Part shown: in pieces, positions 31,440-42,595 of the stretch
How positions within the stretch are numbered: the stretch's first letter is position 1
Layout: each line of letters starts with the position of its first letter
DNA from: Sterolibacterium denitrificans
GTDB lineage: Bacteria; Pseudomonadota; Gammaproteobacteria; Burkholderiales; Rhodocyclaceae
Length of the DNA: 64,000 nt
NCBI RefSeq assembly: GCF_900174485.1
Contig: NZ_LT837803.1
Span: 1,178,001-1,242,000, forward strand
Direction of reading: 5' to 3'
The notes under the pieces: model-generated
Told to the model about the DNA's origin: nothing
The model's input: the letters and a program-made list of their open reading frames with translations, nothing else
The model's database searches: none
Translations under genes and position numbers: made by a program

Positions 31440-32072
31440 GTGAAAAAGCACAAGAGCAACAAGGCCTGGATGCACGAGCACGTCACCGATCCTTTCGTGC
31501 AGCGGGCGAAGGCGGAGGGTTGGCGCTCGCGCGCGGTTTTCAAGCTGATGGAGATCGACGAAAAGGACCAGTTGCTCAAGCCGGGCAGGGTGGTCGTCGA
31601 TCTGGGCGCGGCGCCGGGCAGTTGGTCGCAATATGCGGCGAAGCGCATCCAGCCTGGGGGGCTGCTGTTTGCCCTGGACCTTTTGCCGATGGAGCCGCTG
31701 GCAGGCGTCGATTTCATTCAGGGCGATTTTCGCGAGGATGAGGTGTTGCGCCGTTTCGAGGCCGGGCTCGGCGGCCGGCCGGTGGACCTTGTTTTATCGG
31801 ACATGGCCCCCAACATGTCAGGCGTGCAGTTGGTCGATCAGGCACGGGTCATGGATCTGGCCGAGCTGACGCTGGAATTTGCCCGCGAGCATCTGAAACC
31901 GGGGGGCGATATGCTGGTCAAAGTCTTCCAGGGCAGCGGCTACATGGCGTTGCGTGAGGCCATGCGCAAGGTGTTCGAAGTGGTTCAGGTGCGCAAGCCG
32001 GCGGCTTCGCGCGATCGCAGTGCGGAGAACTTTCTGCTCGGCCGCCGCAAGCGCGCCGTGCCGCTACCTTGA
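31440..32072 (+). CDS. rlmE: 23S rRNA 2'-O-methyltransferase RlmE (FtsJ)
   Basis: RlmE methylates the 2'-O of U2552 in 23S rRNA at a late stage of 50S assembly. The 210-residue product has the SAM motif [15 protein letters not shown] at 52-66 and the K-D-K-E catalytic set at Lys35, Asp121, Lys161 and Glu196. These are offset by exactly three from E. coli Lys38, Asp124, Lys164 and Glu199. A GTG start at 31440 was chosen because the family N-terminus [20 protein letters not shown] begins there; the next Met is codon 11, inside conserved sequence. The rlmE-ftsH pair is a conserved arrangement. Confidence 0.96.
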   Translation: MKKHKSNKAWMHEHVTDPFVQRAKAEGWRSRAVFKLMEIDEKDQLLKPGRVVVDLGAAPGSWSQYAAKRIQPGGLLFALDLLPMEPLAGVDFIQGDFREDEVLRRFEAGLGGRPVDLVLSDMAPNMSGVQLVDQARVMDLAELTLEFAREHLKPGGDMLVKVFQGSGYMALREAMRKVFEVVQVRKPAASRDRSAENFLLGRRKRAVPLP

Positions 32073-32088
32073 GGATTCGTCTGGAAGT

Positions 32089-32117
32089 TTGCGCGGGTTG
32101 GTGATCGGTTCTACAAT
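32089..32117 (+). promoter_or_regulatory. ftsH promoter
   Basis: TTGCGC (32089-32094), 17-bp spacer, TACAAT (32112-32117): a good sigma-70 promoter between rlmE and ftsH. Transcription would start near 32124, leaving an about 45-nt leader to the TTG start. Confidence 0.6.
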
Positions 32118-32155
32118 CGACCCTTGGTTTTCACATGTTTCGGTCGTCGTGCCGG

Positions 32156-32161
32156 AAGGAG
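32156..32161 (+). promoter_or_regulatory. Shine-Dalgarno that fixes the ftsH TTG start
   Basis: AAGGAG lies 7 nt before the TTG at 32169 and 16 nt before the next ATG (32178). The spacing favours TTG initiation and gives the family N-terminus [15 protein letters not shown] (initiator read as Met). Confidence 0.75.
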
Positions 32162-32168
32162 TAGTGGC

Positions 32169-34049
<1,881 letters not shown>

Positions 34050-34091
34050 GGCGGGGCGGCGTCGTACGGACGAAACCACGCAAATGACCAG

Positions 34092-34118
34092 GGCTGCGCC
34101 GCAAGCGCGGCCTTTTTT
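34092..34118 (+). terminator. Intrinsic terminator between ftsH and folP
   Basis: GGCTGCGC (34092-34099), loop CGCAA, GCGCGGCC (34105-34112) form an 8-bp stem with one G-T pair, followed directly by TTTTTT (34113-34118). It ends 3 nt before the folP ATG. It should stop most ftsH transcripts and any folP expression must come from read-through or from an unseen promoter. Confidence 0.85.
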
Positions 34119-34121
34119 GCC

Positions 34122-34964
34122 ATGAACTCCCCGCTGCTCCACTGTGGTCGTTTCGAGTTGAGTCTGGCGCGGCCGCTGCTCATGGGCATCGTCAATCTGA
34201 CCGACGATTCCTTTTCCGGCGACGGCCTGGCGGACGATGCCGCACGTGCCATCGAACACGGCCAGCGGCTGGTTGCCGCCGGCGCGCAGATGCTCGACAT
34301 CGGGGGCGAGTCTTCGCGCCCGGGCGCTGCGCCGGTGTCCGCTGCGCAGGAACTGGCGCGGGTGCTGCCGGTGCTGGAAGGGCTGCACAGTTGCGGCGTG
34401 CCGCTGTCGATCGACAGCGCAAAGCCGGAGGTGATGCGGGCCGCGCTGGCTGCCGGGGCGGACATGATCAACGACATCACCGCCTTGCAGGCGCCCGGCG
34501 CGCTGGAAGTCGTCGCGGCGAGTTCGTGCGCGGTTTGTCTGATGCACATGCAGGGCGAGCCGCGCACCATGCAACTGGCGCCGCGGTATGGCGACGTTGT
34601 TGCCGAAGTCGCCGATTTCTTTCGCGCGCGCATCGCCACGGCCGATGCCGCGGGCGTGGCGCGCGAGCGTATCGTCCTCGATCCGGGCTTTGGCTTCGGC
34701 AAGACCCTGGAACATAATCTGGCCCTGCTGCGGCATCTCGCTGAATTGAGCGTGGATGGCCTGCCCTTGCTGGCTGGACTTTCGCGCAAGTCGATGTTGG
34801 GTGCGATCACCGGTCATCCGGCGCACGAGCGCGTGTTCGCCAGCGTGGCGGCCGCGCTGCTGGCCGTGCAGCGTGGGGCGGCCATCGTGCGCGTGCATGA
34901 TGTGGCCGCGACGCGCGATGCGCTGGCCGTGCTCGATGCGCTCGAACACGGCCGGATACAGTGA
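34122..34964 (+). CDS. folP: Dihydropteroate synthase
   Basis: FolP joins p-aminobenzoate to hydroxymethyl-dihydropterin pyrophosphate, the folate step blocked by sulfonamides. The 280-residue TIM-barrel protein has the pterin/pyrophosphate loop [16 protein letters not shown] (20-35), [32 protein letters not shown] and a late VRVHDV block. In loop one the usual TPDSF is TDDSF and the usual SDGG is SGDG, a variant noted as odd but in an otherwise intact protein. The ATG sits right after a terminator T run with no Shine-Dalgarno, so the start and its expression are less certain than the identity. The stop is 20 bp before the glmM start. Confidence 0.94.
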   Translation: MNSPLLHCGRFELSLARPLLMGIVNLTDDSFSGDGLADDAARAIEHGQRLVAAGAQMLDIGGESSRPGAAPVSAAQELARVLPVLEGLHSCGVPLSIDSAKPEVMRAALAAGADMINDITALQAPGALEVVAASSCAVCLMHMQGEPRTMQLAPRYGDVVAEVADFFRARIATADAAGVARERIVLDPGFGFGKTLEHNLALLRHLAELSVDGLPLLAGLSRKSMLGAITGHPAHERVFASVAAALLAVQRGAAIVRVHDVAATRDALAVLDALEHGRIQ

Positions 34965-34984
34965 AAATCAATGAAGGAACAAGG

Positions 34985-36352
34985 ATGAGCCGCAAGTATT
35001 TTGGAACGGATGGCGTGCGTGGCCTGGTTGGACAGATGCCGATCACGCCGGAATTCATCATGCGCCTGGGTTACGCTGCGGGCACGGTACTGGTGGCGGA
35101 TGATTTGCAGCATGGTACCTTGCCTGCAGGAGAGCGGCCGGCCGTGCTGATCGGCAAGGATACCCGGGTGTCCGGCTACCTGCTGGAAGCGGCGCTGGAG
35201 GCGGGATTTGCGGCTGCCGGCGTCGACGTCATGCTCTGCGGGCCGCTGCCCACCCCCGCCGTTGCCTACCTCACGCGCGCGTTGCGCCTGCAGGCCGGGG
35301 TGGTGATCTCGGCTTCGCACAACCCGTTTCACGATAACGGCATCAAGTTTTTCTCCGGTCAGGGGAGCAAGCTGCCCGATGCGCTGGAGCATGAAATCGA
35401 GGCGCGCCTCGAGCAGCCCATGGGTTGCATGGACTCGGCCCACCTCGGTCGGGCACGCCGCATCAGCGATGCGCAGGGGCGCTACATCGAATTCTGCAAG
35501 AGCACGTTTCCCAACGAACTCGATCTGCGCGGCCTGCGGATTGCCGTCGATTGCGCGCATGGCGCGGCGTATCAGGTGGCGCCGGCGGTGTTTCATGAGC
35601 TGGGCGCCGAGGTCGTGGCGGTCGGCGTGGCGCCAAACGGTCTCAATATCAATGACGGGGTTGGCGCCACGGCGGGCGACAGCCTGCGCCGCGCCGTGCT
35701 CGAACAGCGTGCCGATATCGGCATCGCCCTCGATGGGGATGCCGATCGCCTGCTGATGGCGGATGCGGACGGCACGCTCTACGATGGCGATCGCCTGCTG
35801 TACGTCATCGCGCGCAACCGCGGCTTCGGCAAGGCCGAGGGGGTGGTCGGCACGCTGATGAGCAACCTCGGTTTAGAACATGCCCTGGCACGCCACGGCA
35901 TCGCTTTCGAGCGCGCCAGGGTGGGTGATCGTTACGTGCTGGAAACCCTGAACGAACGCGGCTGGAGCCTGGGTGGCGAGAACTCGGGACACATCATCTG
36001 CCTGGATAAGCATACGACCGGCGACGGTATCGTGGCGGCGCTGCAGGTGCTGTCTGCGCTGCGCCGCCAGGGCGTGACGTTGGCCGAGGCCTGCAGCGAT
36101 CTGACGATGTATCCGCAGCGCCTGGTCAATGTGCGCCTGCCGCAGGGTTTCGACTGGCGCGGTGATCCGGGTATTCAGACGGCCAGTCAGGCGGCGGAAG
36201 CTGCCTTGAACGGCCGGGGGCGGGTGCTCCTGCGCCCCTCCGGCACCGAGCCGTTGCTGCGCGTCATGGTCGAAGGTGAAGAGAGCGGTGAAGTCCAGCA
36301 TTGGGCAGAGCGCATTGCCGAGGCCGTGCGCGAGGCGGCTGCCGCAAACTGA
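34985..36352 (+). CDS. glmM: Phosphoglucosamine mutase
   Basis: GlmM interconverts glucosamine-6-phosphate and glucosamine-1-phosphate for UDP-GlcNAc, peptidoglycan and lipopolysaccharide. The 455-residue protein has [16 protein letters not shown] at the start, the active-site phosphoserine loop [10 protein letters not shown] (Ser111), the metal loop LDGDADR and the late sugar-phosphate loop [19 protein letters not shown] at 34985 was chosen with AAGGA 7 nt upstream, rather than the in-frame GTG at 34961 that overlaps folP. folP-glmM order following ftsH is a classic conserved block. Confidence 0.97.
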   Translation: MSRKYFGTDGVRGLVGQMPITPEFIMRLGYAAGTVLVADDLQHGTLPAGERPAVLIGKDTRVSGYLLEAALEAGFAAAGVDVMLCGPLPTPAVAYLTRALRLQAGVVISASHNPFHDNGIKFFSGQGSKLPDALEHEIEARLEQPMGCMDSAHLGRARRISDAQGRYIEFCKSTFPNELDLRGLRIAVDCAHGAAYQVAPAVFHELGAEVVAVGVAPNGLNINDGVGATAGDSLRRAVLEQRADIGIALDGDADRLLMADADGTLYDGDRLLYVIARNRGFGKAEGVVGTLMSNLGLEHALARHGIAFERARVGDRYVLETLNERGWSLGGENSGHIICLDKHTTGDGIVAALQVLSALRRQGVTLAEACSDLTMYPQRLVNVRLPQGFDWRGDPGIQTASQAAEAALNGRGRVLLRPSGTEPLLRVMVEGEESGEVQHWAERIAEAVREAAAAN

Positions 36353-36391
36353 GGCGAGAAGATCCATGGAACGATCCATGGGCCGCTTTGT

Positions 36392-36421
36392 TTGACCCAC
36401 CGGGCTACTGGATTTTATAAT
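36392..36421 (+). promoter_or_regulatory. tpiA promoter
   Basis: TTGACC (36392-36397), 18-bp spacer, TATAAT (36416-36421): a near-consensus sigma-70 promoter. The start would fall near 36428, about 20 nt before the tpiA ATG. Two direct copies of GATCCATGG lie just upstream (36361-36379). Confidence 0.7.
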
Positions 36422-36448
36422 GGGCGATTGATTTTTCCGGAGCATCCC

Positions 36449-37204
36449 ATGCCTACCGCGCGTACCAAGCTTGTTGCCGGCAACTGGAAAATGCATGGCA
36501 ACCTGGCGGCCAATCAGGCTTTGCTGCAGGACATCCTGTCCGGGCTCGATGCCTGCCGGACCGAAGTGGCGGTATGCGTGCCGTTTCCCTATCTGGCGCA
36601 GGCGCAGATGCTGCTGACGGGAACGCAAGTCGCCTGGGGTGCGCAGACGGTTTCCGAACATGCGCAGGGCGCCTATACCGGAGAGACTGCCGCTGCCATG
36701 CTGGCGGATTTCGGCTGCCGTTATGTCCTGGTCGGGCATTCCGAGCGCCGTGCGCTGTATGGCGAGAGCGATGCAGCGGTGGCGGCGAAGTTTGCGGCGG
36801 CGCTGCAGGCCGGTCTGACGCCTGTCCTCTGCGTGGGTGAAACGCTGGCCGAACGCGAGGCCGGCGCCACCGGGGCCGTAGTCATTCGGCAGCTCGAAGC
36901 GGTGATTGCCTCTTCGGGGGTTCAGGCGCTGGCCCGTGCGGTTGTCGCCTACGAGCCGGTCTGGGCGATCGGCACCGGCAAGACCGCGACACCTCAGCAG
37001 GCGCAGGATGTGCATGCGCTGATTCGCGGCAGGGTTGCTGCCGACGACGCGAAGGTGGCAGAGGAATTGCAGATGCTCTATGGTGGCAGTGTCAAACCGG
37101 GCAATGCCGCAGAACTGTTTGCCATGCCCGACATCGATGGCGGCCTGATTGGTGGCGCTGCGCTGGTGGCAGTGGATTTTCTGGCGATTTGCGCCGCAGC
37201 CTGA
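36449..37204 (+). CDS. tpiA: Triose-phosphate isomerase
   Basis: TpiA interconverts dihydroxyacetone phosphate and glyceraldehyde-3-phosphate in glycolysis and gluconeogenesis. The 251-residue TIM barrel has Lys14 in GNWKMHG, the electrophilic His97 in VGHSERR, the catalytic Glu169 in [11 protein letters not shown], and the phosphate-binding [10 protein letters not shown]. The start [14 protein letters not shown] is the family start; the upstream in-frame sequence covers its own promoter. secG follows after 20 bp, a conserved tpiA-secG pair. Confidence 0.98.
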   Translation: MPTARTKLVAGNWKMHGNLAANQALLQDILSGLDACRTEVAVCVPFPYLAQAQMLLTGTQVAWGAQTVSEHAQGAYTGETAAAMLADFGCRYVLVGHSERRALYGESDAAVAAKFAAALQAGLTPVLCVGETLAEREAGATGAVVIRQLEAVIASSGVQALARAVVAYEPVWAIGTGKTATPQQAQDVHALIRGRVAADDAKVAEELQMLYGGSVKPGNAAELFAMPDIDGGLIGGAALVAVDFLAICAAA

Positions 37205-37224
37205 TTTCAACAAGGAAACCTTAA

Positions 37225-37602
37225 ATGCAAAATTATCTTTATTCATCGGTGTTGACGGTGCATCTGCTGGTCGGCCTGGCAATCATCGGCCTGGTGCTGA
37301 TGCAGCACGGCAAGGGAGCCGACATGGGCGCCGCATTTGGCAGCGGGGCTTCGGGCAGTTTGTTCGGCGCTTCCGGCTCGGCCAATTTTCTGTCACGCAC
37401 CACCGCGATTCTGGCGGTGGTGTTCTTTCTGACCAGTCTGGGCCTGAGCTACATGGCAACCAGTCGCACCAAACCGGCCGGCAGTGTGCTCGATGCCACG
37501 CATACCCAGACGCAATCCCAGACATTGCCGGGCGATTCCGGCGTGCCTCCGGCCGTGCCGTCCGGTACGGCCGAATCAAAAGCAGGGGATGTGCCGAAGT
37601 AA
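37225..37602 (+). CDS. secG: Preprotein translocase subunit SecG
   Basis: SecG is the small membrane subunit of the SecYEG translocon. The 125-residue protein has two transmembrane helices, LTVHLLVGLAIIGLVLMQ and TTAILAVVFFLTSLGLSYMA, joined by the cytoplasmic GKGADMGAAFGSGASGSLFG and SANFLSR, a strong family signature. A polar Thr/Gln/Pro-rich tail of about 45 residues follows, usual in betaproteobacteria. It is 20 bp after tpiA and just before the tRNA-Leu promoter. Confidence 0.96.
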   Translation: MQNYLYSSVLTVHLLVGLAIIGLVLMQHGKGADMGAAFGSGASGSLFGASGSANFLSRTTAILAVVFFLTSLGLSYMATSRTKPAGSVLDATHTQTQSQTLPGDSGVPPAVPSGTAESKAGDVPK

Positions 37603-37679
37603 GGCCGGCGCGGTGGCACGAGGCGGATTCGCCGCGTGTGACGAAGACGTGCGAGAGCTGAAATTTCCTGTCCCTTGCA

Positions 37680-37709
37680 TTGAAAAGCCCTATGGGGCTT
37701 GTGTATAAT
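37680..37709 (+). promoter_or_regulatory. Promoter of tRNA-Leu (and possibly nuo)
   Basis: TTGAAA (37680-37685), 18-bp spacer, TATAAT (37704-37709). The spacer itself contains AAGCCC-TATG-GGGCTT, a 6-bp inverted repeat. Transcription would start near 37716, 68 nt before the mature tRNA. Because no separate strong promoter is visible before nuoA, read-through from here into nuo is possible. Confidence 0.65.
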
Positions 37710-37783
37710 TGCGGGATTTGGTTGTGGCCCGATTGCTCTCCATTGCTCTCTGGATCGGACACATATCGGAAGTCATGAGTAAC

Positions 37784-37868
37784 GCCGACGTGGTGAAATT
37801 GGTAGACACGCTATCTTGAGGGGGTAGTGACGAAAGTCGTGTGAGTTCGAGTCTCACCGTCGGCACCA
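37784..37868 (+). tRNA. tRNA-Leu (anticodon GAG)
   Basis: An 85-nt class II tRNA with encoded CCA. The acceptor stem pairs GCCGACG with CGTCGGC. The D arm contains GGTGAAATTGGTAGAC. The anticodon stem pairs CTATC with GGTAG around the loop TTGAGGG, giving anticodon GAG. A long variable arm with GTGACGAAAGTCGT-type pairing follows, then the T arm GTGAGTTCGAGTCTCAC. It closely resembles E. coli tRNA-Leu(GAG). It lies between secG and nuoA, a conserved location in many Proteobacteria. Confidence 0.97.
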
Positions 37869-38030
37869 GATTCGAGTTGTAAATCGTAAGTCGTATCGTT
37901 TGTACGGTTTGCAGGAAGCGGCAAATCGGGGCGCCAGGGGAAGTGGAGTCTGCATCGTCACCGTCTGTGTCGATGCGCCTCGGGTCCGTTGGCTGTAACA
38001 AAAACAACAGGCAGCGCAAGCGCGGTGGTC

Positions 38031-38405
38031 ATGCTAGAAAATTACCTTCCTGTTTTTGTGTTCGTCCTCCTTGGTCTGGCAATGGGCGTGCTCCCGGTTC
38101 TGCTGGGCTGGCTCCTCGGTCCGCGCCGTCCCTACGCGGAAAAACTTTCTCCTTACGAATGCGGTTTCGAGGCCTTCGAGGATGCGCGCATCAAGTTCGA
38201 CGTGCGCTACTACCTGGTCGCCATCATCTTCATCATTTTCGATCTGGAAATCGCCTTTCTGTTTCCCTGGGCATCGATCTTCAAGGAGATCGTGGCGACG
38301 GATTCGATCAAGCTGTTCGGTTTTCTCGAGATGCTGGTGTTTCTCGGCATTCTCCTGATCGGTTATATCTATGCCTGGGCCAAGGGCGCCCTGGAATGGG
38401 AATAA
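38031..38405 (+). CDS. nuoA: NADH-quinone oxidoreductase subunit A
   Basis: First gene of the complex I operon. The 124-residue membrane subunit has three transmembrane helices, with the conserved loop [20 protein letters not shown] after the first, and EIAFLFPW in the second. NuoA lies at the membrane side of the quinone channel with NuoH and NuoJ. The start [15 protein letters not shown] was chosen by homology, since the open frame continues upstream without family resemblance. The 162 bp between tRNA-Leu and nuoA show no convincing promoter. Confidence 0.95.
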   Translation: MLENYLPVFVFVLLGLAMGVLPVLLGWLLGPRRPYAEKLSPYECGFEAFEDARIKFDVRYYLVAIIFIIFDLEIAFLFPWASIFKEIVATDSIKLFGFLEMLVFLGILLIGYIYAWAKGALEWE

Positions 38406-38415
38406 GAGGCGGGTT

Positions 38416-38898
38416 ATGAGCAGTCTGGAAGGCGTCCTGCAGGAAGGTTTCGTTACCACCACCCTCGACAAGCTGATCAACTGGTCGCGTACCGGCTCGA
38501 TGTGGCCGATGACTTTCGGCCTGGCCTGCTGCGCCATCGAGATGATGCATGCGGCGGCCTCGCGCTATGACATGGATCGCTTCGGCGTGATGTTCCGTCC
38601 CAGCCCGCGCCAGTCCGACGTGATGATCGTCGCCGGCACGCTGTGCAACAAGATGGCGCCGGCGCTGCGCAAGGTGTATGACCAGATGTCCGAGCCGCGC
38701 TGGGTGATTTCCATGGGTTCCTGCGCCAACGGCGGTGGCTATTACCACTACTCCTATTCCGTGGTGCGCGGCTGTGATCGCATCGTGCCGGTGGATGTCT
38801 ATGTGCCGGGCTGTCCGCCGACGGCCGAGGCGCTGCTCTACGGCATCCTGCAACTGCAGAACAAGATCCGCCGCACCGAGACCATTGCCCGTAGCTGA
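38416..38898 (+). CDS. nuoB: NADH-quinone oxidoreductase subunit B
   Basis: A 160-residue peripheral subunit that holds the terminal [4Fe-4S] cluster N2 donating electrons to quinone. Ligands are the tandem Cys38-Cys39 in GLACCAIEM, Cys103 in [11 protein letters not shown] and Cys133 in PGCPPTAE. The start [20 protein letters not shown] is preceded by GGCGGG. It follows nuoA by 10 bp. All four cluster ligands are present, so the protein should be functional. Confidence 0.98.
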   Translation: MSSLEGVLQEGFVTTTLDKLINWSRTGSMWPMTFGLACCAIEMMHAAASRYDMDRFGVMFRPSPRQSDVMIVAGTLCNKMAPALRKVYDQMSEPRWVISMGSCANGGGYYHYSYSVVRGCDRIVPVDVYVPGCPPTAEALLYGILQLQNKIRRTETIARS

Positions 38899-38914
38899 CC
38901 GAGTCGATAACGCC

Positions 38915-39529
38915 ATGAGTGCCAAGCTGGAGAAGCTGAAACAGAGTCTGCAAAACGCGCTGGGCAGCCGCATCGCCGAGTTGCTCGATGTTTGCGATGG
39001 CCTGACGCTGGTGGTGAGGGCGGATGATTACCTGGCGGTCGCGCGCACCCTGCGCGATGATCCGAACCTGTCCTTCGAGCAGTTGATCGACCTGTGCGGC
39101 GTCGATTATTCGGCCTACGGCGAGGGCACGTCGGCGGCCTGGCGGGGCCGGCGCTATGCCGTGGTCAATCATCTGATGTCGATCAGGCACAACTGGCGTC
39201 TGCGTCTGCGGGTGTTTGCCGAAGATGACGATTATCCGCGCGTCGAATCGCTGATCAATGTCTGGAACTGCGCCAACTGGTTCGAGCGCGAGGCTTTCGA
39301 TCTCTACGGCATACTTTTCAATGGCCACCCGGACCTGCGCCGCATCCTTACCGATTACGGTTTCATCGGCCATCCCTTCCGCAAGGACTTCCCCGTTTCC
39401 GGTTATGTCGAAATGATCTACGACACCGAGCAGCAGCGGGTGGTGTACCAGCCGGTGACCATCGAGCGGCGCGAAGTCACGCCGCGCATCATCCGTGAAG
39501 AAGCCTATGGCGATGACCCGTTGGGCTGA
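38915..39529 (+). CDS. nuoC: NADH-quinone oxidoreductase subunit C
   Basis: A 204-residue subunit of the quinone-binding module (30-kDa type). Signatures are [39 protein letters not shown] with the conserved acidic/aromatic run, and [19 protein letters not shown]. nuoC and nuoD are separate genes here, unlike the E. coli nuoCD fusion. The start [20 protein letters not shown] sits 16 bp after nuoB. No anomalies were seen. Confidence 0.97.
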   Translation: MSAKLEKLKQSLQNALGSRIAELLDVCDGLTLVVRADDYLAVARTLRDDPNLSFEQLIDLCGVDYSAYGEGTSAAWRGRRYAVVNHLMSIRHNWRLRLRVFAEDDDYPRVESLINVWNCANWFEREAFDLYGILFNGHPDLRRILTDYGFIGHPFRKDFPVSGYVEMIYDTEQQRVVYQPVTIERREVTPRIIREEAYGDDPLG

Positions 39530-39535
39530 CAGACT

Positions 39536-40789
39536 ATGAGCGACATTCGTAATTACACCCTCAACTTCGGTCCGCAGCACCCGTCCGCGCACGGCGTGCT
39601 GCGCCTGGTGCTGGAGCTCGACGGCGAGGTGATCGTGCGCGCCGATCCGCACATCGGCCTGTTGCATCGCGCCACCGAGAAACTGGCCGAGCAGAAGACC
39701 TGGGTGCAGGCGCTGCCCTATATGGATCGCCTCGACTACACGCCGGTGCTGATCAACGAGCACCCCTACGTGCTGGCGGTGGAGAAACTGCTGGGAATCG
39801 AGGTGCCGCTGCGCGCCCAGTACATCCGCGTGCTGTTCGACGAGATCACCCGCATCCACAACCACCTGTTGAGCATCGGTACCCACGCGCTGGACGTCGG
39901 CGCCATGGGCATGGTGCTGTACACCTTCCGCGAGCGCGAAGACATCTTCGACATGATGGAAGCGGCCACCGGCGCGCGCATGCATGGCGCTTATTACCGT
40001 CCGGGCGGCGTGTATCGCGATCTACCCGAGGTCATGCCGCGTTATGAAGCCAACCGCTTCAAGAACGCTGCCGAAATCCAGCGCCTGAACGAGGCGCGCA
40101 GCGGCTCACTGCTCGATTTCATCGAGGACTTCTGCAACCGCTTCCCGCATTACGTCGACGAGTATGAAACGCTGCTCACCGACAACCGCATCTGGAAGCA
40201 GCGCCTGGTCGGCATCGGCGTGGTCTCGCCCGAGCGTGCCATCCAGTTGGGCTTTTCCGGGCCGATGCTGCGCGGCTCGGGCATCGAATGGGATCTGCGT
40301 CGCAAGCAGCCCTACGAAGTCTATGACCGGCTGGCGTTCGACATTCCGGTCGGCAAGGAGGGCGACAGCTACGACCGCTACCTGGTGCGCATCGAAGAAA
40401 TGCGCCAATCGACGCGCATCGTCAAGCAGTGCGTCGAGTGGTTGCGCGCCAATCCGGGGCCGGTGATCACCGACGATTACAAGGTCGCGCCGCCGCCGCG
40501 CGAGAAAATGAAGTCGGGGATGGAAGAGCTGATCCATCACTTCAAGCTGTTCAGCGAAGGCATCCATGTGCCGGCGGGGGAAGTGTATGCCGGCATCGAG
40601 CATGCCAAGGGCGAGTTCGGCGTGTACCTGATTTCCGACGGGGCGAACAAGCCCTATCGCATGAAGCTGCGGCCGGCCGGTTTCGTGCACCTGGCGGCAA
40701 TGGACGAACTGGCCAAGGGTCACATGATCGCCGATGCCGTGACCATCATCGGTACGATGGATATCGTGTTTGGTGAAGTGGATAGATAG
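39536..40789 (+). CDS. nuoD: NADH-quinone oxidoreductase subunit D
   Basis: A 417-residue 49-kDa-type subunit that forms the quinone site with NuoB. The N-terminal block [20 protein letters not shown] contains the conserved His of the quinone pocket; [20 protein letters not shown] and [15 protein letters not shown] follow, and the C-terminus ends [10 protein letters not shown] as in most homologues. It starts 6 bp after nuoC and ends next to nuoE (1 bp). Full length and intact. Confidence 0.98.
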   Translation: MSDIRNYTLNFGPQHPSAHGVLRLVLELDGEVIVRADPHIGLLHRATEKLAEQKTWVQALPYMDRLDYTPVLINEHPYVLAVEKLLGIEVPLRAQYIRVLFDEITRIHNHLLSIGTHALDVGAMGMVLYTFREREDIFDMMEAATGARMHGAYYRPGGVYRDLPEVMPRYEANRFKNAAEIQRLNEARSGSLLDFIEDFCNRFPHYVDEYETLLTDNRIWKQRLVGIGVVSPERAIQLGFSGPMLRGSGIEWDLRRKQPYEVYDRLAFDIPVGKEGDSYDRYLVRIEEMRQSTRIVKQCVEWLRANPGPVITDDYKVAPPPREKMKSGMEELIHHFKLFSEGIHVPAGEVYAGIEHAKGEFGVYLISDGANKPYRMKLRPAGFVHLAAMDELAKGHMIADAVTIIGTMDIVFGEVDR

Positions 40790-40790
40790 C

Positions 40791-41270
40791 ATGCTCAGCG
40801 AAGACGCAATCAAGAAAATCGATCGCGAGATCGGCAAGTATCCGGAAGGCCAGCGGCAATCCGCCGTGATGGCGGCGCTGGCCATCGTCCAGGAAGAGCG
40901 CGGCTGGCTGTCGCAGGAAACTCTGACCGAAGTGGCCGAATACCTGCAGATGGCGCCCATCAGCGTGTATGAAGTGGCGGCTTTCTACAACATGTTCGAG
41001 CTGCATCCGGTCGGCAGGCACAAGCTGACGGTCTGCACCAACCTGCCTTGCGCGCTGTCCGGTGGCGTGCACGCGGCGGATTACCTGAAGCAGAAACTGG
41101 GGATCGAATTCGGCGAAACCACCACCGACGGCTTGTTCACCCTCAAGGAAGGCGAATGCATGGGGGCTTGCGGTGATGCGCCGGTGCTGCTGCACAACAA
41201 TCATCGGATGTGCAGTTACATGGACGAAGCGGCCATCGACAACCTGCTGGCCGAGTTGAGGAAGTCATGA
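40791..41270 (+). CDS. nuoE: NADH-quinone oxidoreductase subunit E
   Basis: A 159-residue thioredoxin-like subunit of the NADH dehydrogenase module. The [2Fe-2S] cluster N1a ligands are Cys82, Cys87, Cys123 and Cys127 ([11 protein letters not shown] and [12 protein letters not shown]). The start [20 protein letters not shown] was chosen over an in-frame codon within nuoD because the homology begins here. The stop overlaps nuoF as ATGA, so NuoE and NuoF, which bind each other, are translationally coupled. Confidence 0.97.
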   Translation: MLSEDAIKKIDREIGKYPEGQRQSAVMAALAIVQEERGWLSQETLTEVAEYLQMAPISVYEVAAFYNMFELHPVGRHKLTVCTNLPCALSGGVHAADYLKQKLGIEFGETTTDGLFTLKEGECMGACGDAPVLLHNNHRMCSYMDEAAIDNLLAELRKS

Positions 41271-42595
41271 GTTTCGAGTCCATCCTCCTGGCCGGCATCG
41301 ATCCCAAGAGCGGGGATGCAACCTGGCGTCTCGAAGATTACGTCAAGCGCGGCGGCTATGCGGCGCTGAAGAAGATCATCGCCGAGAAAATTTCGCCGGA
41401 TGCGATCATCGACGAACTGAAGAAATCCTCCCTGCGTGGCCGGGGCGGCGCCGGTTTCCCGACCGGCCTCAAGTGGAGCTTCATGCCCAAGGGCTATACC
41501 GGCGAAAAATATCTGTGCTGCAACTCCGATGAAGGCGAGCCGGGAACCTTCAAGGATCGCGACCTGTTGCGCTACAACCCGCATGCGGTGATCGAGGGCA
41601 TGGTCATCGGCGGCTATGCGATGGGTGCTGCGCGCGGCTACAACTACATCCATGGCGAGATCTTCGCGCTTTACCGGCGTTTCGAGGAGGCGCTGGCCGA
41701 AGCGCGCGCCGCGGGCCTGCTGGGCAAGAACATCCTCGGTTCGGATTTCAGCTTCGAGCTGTTTGCCCACCACGGCTATGGCGCCTATATCTGCGGCGAG
41801 GAAACCGCCCTGCTCGAATCCATCGAAGGCAAGAAAGGCATGCCGCGCTTCAAGCCGCCTTTCCCGGCCAACGTCGGCCTGTACGGCAAGCCGACGACGA
41901 TCAACAACACCGAAACCTTTGCTTCCGTTCCCTGGATCATCATCAACGGCGGCGAGAAGTTTCTCGAACTGGGCAAGCCCAACAATGGCGGCAGCAAGCT
42001 GTTTTCGGTTTCCGGCCATGTGAACAAGCCCGGCGTGTATGAGATTCCGCTCGGCACGCCGTTCCCGGAACTGCTGGACATGTGCGGCGGCGTGCGTCAT
42101 GGGCGCAAATTGAAGATGGTGATTCCGGGCGGCTCCTCGGCGCCGGTCTTGCCCGCCGAGATCATGATGGATTGCACCATGGACTATGACTCCATCGCCA
42201 AGGCCGGCTCCATGCTCGGTTCGGGCGCGGTCATCGTCATGGATGAGACGGTCTGTGCCGTCAAGGCCCTGCAGCGATTGTCCTATTTCTACTACGAGGA
42301 ATCCTGCGGCCAATGCACGCCCTGTCGCGAAGGCACGGGCTGGATGTGGCGCGTGGTCGATCGCATCGAAAGCGGCACCGGGCGTCGGGAAGACCTGGAT
42401 CTGCTGATGAACGTCACCGAGAACATCATGGGCCGCACCATCTGCGCTCTCGGCGATGCCGCCGCCATGCCGGTGCGTGCCTTCATCAAGCATTTCCAGA
42501 GCGAATTCGAATATCACATTGAACACAAGAAATGCCTGGTGGCGCCGGAAGTCCAGCGCGAAGGCAGCAAGATCTACGTGAGGCCGTCATGCTAG
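41267..42595 (+). CDS. nuoF: NADH-quinone oxidoreductase subunit F
   Basis: A 442-residue subunit that oxidises NADH. It contains the NADH/FMN-binding glycine-rich loop [18 protein letters not shown], the FMN block [36 protein letters not shown], and the N3 [4Fe-4S] ligands Cys347, Cys350 and Cys353 ([11 protein letters not shown]), with a fourth Cys in [10 protein letters not shown]. Overlaps nuoE at its start and nuoG at its end. All cofactor motifs are intact. Confidence 0.98.
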   Translation: MSFESILLAGIDPKSGDATWRLEDYVKRGGYAALKKIIAEKISPDAIIDELKKSSLRGRGGAGFPTGLKWSFMPKGYTGEKYLCCNSDEGEPGTFKDRDLLRYNPHAVIEGMVIGGYAMGAARGYNYIHGEIFALYRRFEEALAEARAAGLLGKNILGSDFSFELFAHHGYGAYICGEETALLESIEGKKGMPRFKPPFPANVGLYGKPTTINNTETFASVPWIIINGGEKFLELGKPNNGGSKLFSVSGHVNKPGVYEIPLGTPFPELLDMCGGVRHGRKLKMVIPGGSSAPVLPAEIMMDCTMDYDSIAKAGSMLGSGAVIVMDETVCAVKALQRLSYFYYEESCGQCTPCREGTGWMWRVVDRIESGTGRREDLDLLMNVTENIMGRTICALGDAAAMPVRAFIKHFQSEFEYHIEHKKCLVAPEVQREGSKIYVRPSC

